Made by a program: the position numbers and the translations under genes. Positions 58,418 to 64,000 of a DNA stretch of 64,000 nt are shown here, one piece after another (the stretch's first letter is position 1; every line of letters starts with the position of its first letter). The DNA is taken from assembly GCA_036345935.2 (NCBI GenBank), contig JADWOT020000001.1:31625062-31689061 (forward strand), in the 5' to 3' direction. The DNA comes from Taenia hydatigena (lineage: Eukaryota > Platyhelminthes > Cestoda > Cyclophyllidea > Taeniidae). A model generated the notes under the pieces. The model worked only from the letters and a program-made list of their open reading frames with translations. It was not told the DNA's origin and did not search any database.

Positions 58418-58865
58418 GTCATATTTGCGGAACATGAAATAACGTACTGATACCCGGAGAAGCTATGAGGTTTTAAAGTGCCTAAAAGGTCCTTCTGCTG
58501 ATTCTGCCTGCTTCAAATGCCTGTATTTCATGAATACAGAGCTCCACAACTTAAATCAAGATTAATAATAGTGTGAAACGAATCGCTATTACAAAATATC
58601 TTAAAAAGCACGAAATCATGCAGTATTACGAAGATAGTGATGCGTTGCATGTTGCGTGCCATTAACTACACCATCATGAGTTGCAACAGACGCTTTGTTA
58701 GCTCTGAATTTAGGTTTTAACTGTCAAATTTTATTGCTTTAATTTTTGCCTAAAAGCAAACTTTCTGCTTGTATCTTTGGTTAATCCAATTGCATCATTG
58801 TTGTGTTGATTAGTCGCTCTGCGTTGAATTCCTGGAACACGATTGATCTCTCTTCCGATGTTCAG

Positions 58866-59103
58866 GAAAGGTCGTTGGAAGTTCATGTCACATAAAAACC
58901 ATTGTTTCTGTTATTGACGGTGTTGAGAACACCACTGTTCTTGATAAGGCAATTTCGGGTCAAAGTGCTCGAGATGCCATTAGAAAGTTCTTGAGTGATG
59001 GTCAATGTCACGCACTTTTGGTGCGGAGGTCATCAAATAAAGGTGCCATCTTATTAATTTACCTCGAATCAGTAGTTGGGTTTATAACTAGCTTTTGCTG
59101 TGG
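58866..59103 (+). CDS. Orphan exon, product unknown
   Basis: A strong acceptor (TCTCTCTTCCGATGTTCAG) opens 80 sense codons to a donor GG/GTGAGT at 59104. A shorter option ends at AAAG/GTGCCA near 59042. The text is convincingly protein-like: IKTIVSVIDGVENTTVLDKA, then GQSARDAIRKFLSDGQCHAL. It enters in phase 1. There is no ATG, so it must be an internal exon, and no partner exon was found within the surrounding few kb. The last 15 nt before the donor lie inside the 2.3-kb duplicated block, so the duplication boundary falls at the exon edge. It could be a relic exon left by a rearrangement. Confidence 0.45.
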
Positions 59104-61380
59104 GTGAGTTTTTATAGTTTTTGTGATCACGTCGTGTAGAGAATAAGGAACGTGAATGCTCATCTGAGATATGCTACAGCAGACGCATTGGTGACAGTAG
59201 TGAAACACTAGAGTTGCTGCCTTACTTTACGGCAATTCACTCCCCCATACTTTGCTTCATCTTACCCTGAGCCTCTCCGTCATTCTGAACTTCCCTCCAC
59301 TCGTTTGTGTCAGTTTGTGCAGTTTTTGATAATCTTTTACCACATCGTGTCCAATTGCATTGCATTGCATTGCCTTCGGTTACGCAGCATAGGCTGCATG
59401 TATTACTGCATTGGAATGTGAGGCGGTTAAGGTGATGTTGATGGTATCATCTGAAGACAAACAGATGCAACCACATTAATCGTTTAAGGGTTGTAGCTCC
59501 CAAAATTATTTATTAGGCATAGTTATAGTCGATCCTGCGTGCGTAAAAGCGAATTCATCAATCTCACTTAAAATACATTCATTTTGATCATGAATTAATT
59601 CTCAATTCTCACTTCACTCAATCCTTTAAGGCTTTAGTCGTTTCATTGAATGGCTGACTGATTGTTGGAAATGCAGCTAAGTTCACGTACCGATGTCATA
59701 CAGAAGGCAGTTACAGATACCGAGGATCTTCTACAGGACAGGATTCATGACACAGTGAACATCCGTCAAGACGCATTTGTGACGGTAGAGCAGTAGCTGT
59801 TGTACATTCTGCAAGTACATCGCCACAAAGGATTGCAACAATTTGCTCTTTGCTGCTCATTTAGTGTTGACTCTGTGCTCCAGTACATTAATATCTACAA
59901 AGAACGCATTTGGCTACTTGTTTGCGCACAGTTACTCTTGTGTTGGTCTCCTTTGAGTCAGAGGTGTAGGCCGAATTCTGGAGCACGCGTTTCACTCTGG
60001 CAGCATCGCTATTTCCCTGACTGTTAGTGAGCCACATGGATAGCAGCGACAAAGAGAAGGAAGAGGCTATGGAATGAGCCCTTTTATACAAGATTGCGAC
60101 ATGCGCCAACTCGAGAAGTGGATTGTTAAAACGGAAAACAGACAGTTGAAAAGAAGTTGACCCACAATGAGCAGCATTGCTACTTGAGAAGAAAGAAAAC
60201 ACAAAAATGTAGGCGCAGCACCCCTCATTTTATGTACTTTGCTTAAATGCACAGGTTCACTTACCAAAATGTGGAGATCAATGGGAAGCAAAATTCTGTC
60301 ACTAATTCGGGTAATGCTAACGTCTGGGAGTACATATTTGTGGTCGTGAAAAGTGGTACTTTTCCTTCTGTGCTCAAGACGCGTTTGATCTAAAATCTGA
60401 CAAGAGCAAACAGGAAGAAATCGCAATGAGTTATTAAGAGCAGCACAGCTGGTAAGGAAAGTCGAGGGTAAGAAATGTAAGCGGTGAACACTCAGAAGAC
60501 GTCAGCGGTTGCGTCCCGTAGATGCTCGTGGATTTGAACACCACTGAGGTTATGCTACGCCGATCGGGGTTAGTACGTGGGTAGGTGACGGACGTGGAAC
60601 GCTCGGAGTCGCTGGCACACTTTGTAACATTTCAATCATCCGCAATTCTTTCAATCGCCTCTACTACCCTTGTTCGCTCGTTTGCGCTACTTCGTACAGT
60701 CGGTTCCTATCCCACATAATCACATTCCTTTGCATTGTGTTCGATTGTGAAGTATATTCTGCATGCATTACTCTGTTGAATGATACAACACTATAGGGAA
60801 TGACAGCGGCATTAGTGGTGGAGGAAGACGTCGCGTTCAGGATGACATCGACGGCTTTATATGAGGTTAGTTGAATGCAAACGCATTGAAGTTCAGTGCG
60901 ATGCGGCTGTTTAGTTTGCTGTCACAAATTTCCTGTCAAATGCACGAAGTGTTAAAAAGTGAGTTGCAGAGTGGATACACATTGACGGATGCAAACGGAT
61001 AAATATTGTTCATACACGGCAACAAAATTTTGTGTACATCCATTTTGACCTAATCTCTTCTAGCAATTTTTTTCCCACTTTTCCGCTTACTTGGTAGATC
61101 AAATGTCGTTTACAAATATTGAGGATTCTGCTCGCCGTTGCATCAATCGCTGAGATACTTGGATGTACTCATTCACTACCTGGTTGCACCATCTTTACAT
61201 CACAGGCGTAATTAGGACTCGTGAACACTACAACATTCCCCATTCTGCCGAGATGCCTCAACATCATTGCGACAAAGTAGAGGAGGAAGGGTTAGTAGAA
61301 TTTGTCTTCATGAACACAGATTGGGGCATGCGCCATTTCGAGTAGCGGCTTGCAAAGACAGCACACAAACAGTAAAAAAA
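59088..61380 (+). repeat. 2.3-kb block, second copy
   Basis: Direct partner of 22480-24740 at roughly 90 percent identity, 36.6 kb away. It differs by several small indels, for example a run missing near 59990 where copy 1 has extra sequence. After 61380 the two sequences diverge completely. Confidence 0.9.
59671..60027 (+). pseudogene. Decayed frame with shared in-frame stop, copy 2
   Basis: Counterpart of 23062-23430. A 41-codon frame from ATG ends in TAG at the same codon as TAA in copy 1, then open frame continues to 60027. Replacements outnumber silent changes between the copies. Product unknown. Confidence 0.4.
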
Positions 61381-61739
61381 ATTGGTGTTCTGCACACTCA
61401 TTAACCCTGTTTAAATTTGTCGAACCCACTTATTTCTTTTCCCTTCGTATGCCACATTAACGACACAGGAGCTTCAAGTTATTACAGACTCACTGCGGAT
61501 AATGTGTTTTGTCTAGGTGTAGAAGTGAATCATTCATATCAAGATTCGTGCCTTTCTTGGATTCATGCAAAGTCTCTATGCAGTTAACTTGCTCATTGAA
61601 ATGCAAGCACTATCGTGACTTATGCAGGTAACCAAAACCAAACCAAGGGTGATGTGTTTGCAGCATGTTATATCAATGTTTATTCAAAATACGGGTTTTT
61701 CTGCAAGAAAACACGGCTGGTAGGGTGTTGTTTTCGAAG

Positions 61740-63060
61740 TTGTCAGGTTCCTTGTATCCTGAAAAGGTAGAAAATGTTGGAGGAAAAGATGAGAATGTAT
61801 TTTGCAGCCCTAAATTACTAGCAGTAGTGGGCATTTGCGGTTGAACTAATGGTCGGAAAGGCTTTAAAGCATTAAAGGGTGTAAATGTTAATCTTACCGA
61901 CTGTAATCAAGGAAAGAACGCCGGTTCCTCACTGATGCGGAAGTCTAAGTTGGCATTAGAAAGGGCGGATCGGTAGACACTTTAGAAAGACTGTTGCCTT
62001 CACTTCAAAAGTCGTTGGAAGAGGAAGTGTGGTGATTAGGTGTTGTTCAGAGCGATTGAGTGGGTCCTTCGCAGTAGCAAGGGACGATGCTTTAAAATGT
62101 GCAAATTTCTTAGTCGCTGATGGAGACTGTTTCAGGGACTGGTCTGGTACTTTCGAGGAAGCTGTGACTATGGCAGTAAAGGAAACAAATTATCTAGCAG
62201 AAATGTGAAAATGTGTCTGATTTGGCTCCACCCGAGTGTGTGACCAGGGTGGCTCTGATTGCAACCAGTTCTTAAGTAATGCTTTGGCCTCGATTTTCTA
62301 AATTGGATTTCTTGTAGAAAAAGTGGTTAGAATTGTGCGAAGGTATTAGGATGGAAATGTCAGTCATGAAATAATATTTTGTGTTCGTTTATGCGGACTT
62401 ACAAAGGGTAGTGGTGGGGACGTAGTTTTGGCTGGAATGAGCCTTTCTTTTGGGTGTTGGGCGGATGAGGGAGTGGAAGAGGATGGGAAAGTAGTGATGT
62501 GTTTGAAGTGATGGAAATGGCGTCTTTTGCATTTGTAGCGAGCCAAGTGGCATAGATGTGTCACGGTGTGGCCTGGTGGACACATTGAGGTGAATGCTCG
62601 GACCAATTTTGGGCCCGCATCGGCCGGTGGTGTCATTGATTTTGGCGGTGGTGCCGGGGATGGGTCCTCCCTCAACGATCTATGGCTTCAATGGGCAGTC
62701 CTGAGGCGCTGTTTACCGACTTACCCACCCATCCACCCACCAACTCACCCGCCAGCATATGCCCTGCCTGATGTCGTGGAGGACAGGATGTTTGGAAGAG
62801 GTGGTTGGAAGCACCCTCCCGTGTGTGCAGAATACCACACGTGAACTTGTTCCCCTTTCGTCTCCTTCCCTTCCCTTCCCTGCCCTCCTGCCTTCCACTC
62901 TCCTCTGCCGCTAACACTGCTGCTGCTGCTCCTTATGGTAACGTAAATACTTTAGTTGTTATTATTGCTGCTACCGTTGGTAATACTTAACTATTGCTAC
63001 TGTTGATGCCAGTAAAGGCGCCTTCCTTCCTTCTGCATATGCAGGATGTTGGATATTGAG
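61740..63060 (-). repeat. 1.3-kb repeat, inverted partner at 3.5-4.8 kb
   Basis: Reverse-oriented copy of 3515-4830. Between about 62713 and 62900 it has CCCACCCATC-type and CCCTTCCCTT-type low complexity. The frame 62364-62675 (minus, 103 codons) extends the frame 3987-4208 of the partner, where it is cut by TGA. This copy is therefore the less damaged one, though still without exon support. Confidence 0.8.
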
Positions 63061-63307
63061 GATTGAGATTGCTTTTGTTGCCAGGGATTAAATAAGCAAG
63101 GGCATGCTTCTGGCTGTTAAATATGTTTGCCAGTTTTGCCATCATATGATGATGAACGTTTGGTGAATTCTTAACCGCTTTGCTAAAACGTTCACTTGAT
63201 CAGACGATGGGCGTTCAGAAGACATGCTCCTCGTTAAGGAAGGGAGCTAAATCTATACTGGCAAAGATGACTTCCAAGCAGCGTAAGGCTACTCCCGTTC
63301 TCTTGCG

Positions 63308-64000
63308 AAGGTCCATTTGGTTGGTCGAGTCGATCACGGACTGACTACAAAGTGTGTGACTGTGGCTCCAAGTTAGTCAGCAGCTATTCAGTGCACGAAT
63401 TCACCAACGGCTCAACACCTGCCCCTTGTGTCTATCTAGTGAACTTGTCATGCTTCCAGCCAACTAGCTAAAAATGCGGGCAATCAAGTGAGAAGGGAAG
63501 CAAATTTTGAACATTGCTATTGCTCAAATCGTTGACTGACTGACTAGTCCATCAACTAACCAAACAGCCATCCAACTGGCTACTAGCCAAAACGAACCTT
63601 ACGACGATGCGTTGCTTTTGTGGTACCGTAAGGCTGCTTTGTCACAAAACCCATGCAACAACATACTGCTCACCCAAATTGCTAGCTTTTGGACTATTGC
63701 AAGAGGTCAGCTGACTTGTTCGAGGCTTTACGTGAATCACCTTAACCCTCCAGGGCGAGCTGACAAGAGAAACACGTTGAGCTTGATCTTGCAGGTTTGA
63801 CTGACAACAAGATCAAATCACCGCATGCATTAACTGAGGGCAAGAATCTGCTTTCACGTTGGGATTCACTTTGATTGCTCCCTTGTCGTGTGAGAGATAA
63901 TTAGATCCACTTTCACCTCATCTGTCAAGTTGTCAAAATTTATTTTGGGTCAGTTGTCATTAAATTTCATTTCCCTCTACTTTAGCAGTTGTCATTTCGC
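63308..64000 (+). repeat. 0.7-kb block, second copy, cut by window end
   Basis: Direct partner of 27415-28110. It contains a small extra segment near 63810-63830 (GATCAAATCACCGCATGC). The frame 63612-63800 is open here but interrupted in the partner. The block continues past the window. Confidence 0.85.

Noticed and set aside
1..64000. CRISPR arrays, bacterial operons, prophage
   Set aside because: No regularly spaced short repeats, no ribosome binding sites or tightly packed frames. GT-AG introns in assembled genes show the DNA is eukaryotic.

Overview
This window reads as nuclear DNA of a parasitic flatworm, most likely a taeniid cestode (Taenia/Echinococcus group). Four things point there. 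No uninterrupted reading frame exceeds about 190 codons in 64 kb. The genes that can be assembled use very short introns (31-41 nt next to longer ones). The base composition is moderate. The window carries a terminal-repeat retrotransposon in miniature (TRIM) of the kind described from taeniids. There are no bacterial operons, ribosome binding sites or CRISPR arrays. All coordinates of diverged repeats are by-eye estimates.

Layout. At 5.8-13.1 kb, on the + strand, there is a probable five-exon gene for a multi-pass membrane protein. Its main membrane exon was duplicated in tandem together with about 2.2-3.0 kb of flanking DNA (unit A 7090-10100, unit B 10101-12335). Unit A carries a complete 905-bp TRIM on the minus strand, with LTRs, primer binding site, polypurine tract and a 5-bp target duplication. 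Unit B carries a solo LTR at the same site. From 13 to 53 kb the sequence is gene-poor and built of decayed, mutually related repeats in both orientations. Set in this desert at 40.19-40.51 kb is an intact intronless gene with a TATA box. It encodes a 104-residue secreted precursor with a signal peptide, an acidic spacer and a strongly cationic amphipathic C-terminus, which is the architecture of an antimicrobial or host-defence peptide. A broken paralogue lies 1.5 kb away in the opposite orientation.

At 53.3-56.5 kb two convergent housekeeping-type loci could be built exon by exon. The first is a + strand pseudogene of a TtcA-like PP-loop tRNA-thiolation protein, with frameshifts and an in-frame TGA. 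The second is a minus-strand, apparently intact thiamine pyrophosphokinase gene of five exons and 246 codons with introns of 31-37 nt. At 58-61 kb there is a solo TRIM LTR with a perfect target duplication, an orphan exon, and a second copy of a 2.3-kb block first seen at 22.5-24.7 kb. The last 2.3 kb repeats, inverted or direct, material from 3.5-4.8 kb and 27.4-28.1 kb.

The genes do not form a pathway. The thiamine and tRNA-thiolation loci are simply convergent neighbours. The peptide gene is the most unusual item, and the TRIM/tandem-duplication locus is the most informative about genome history.
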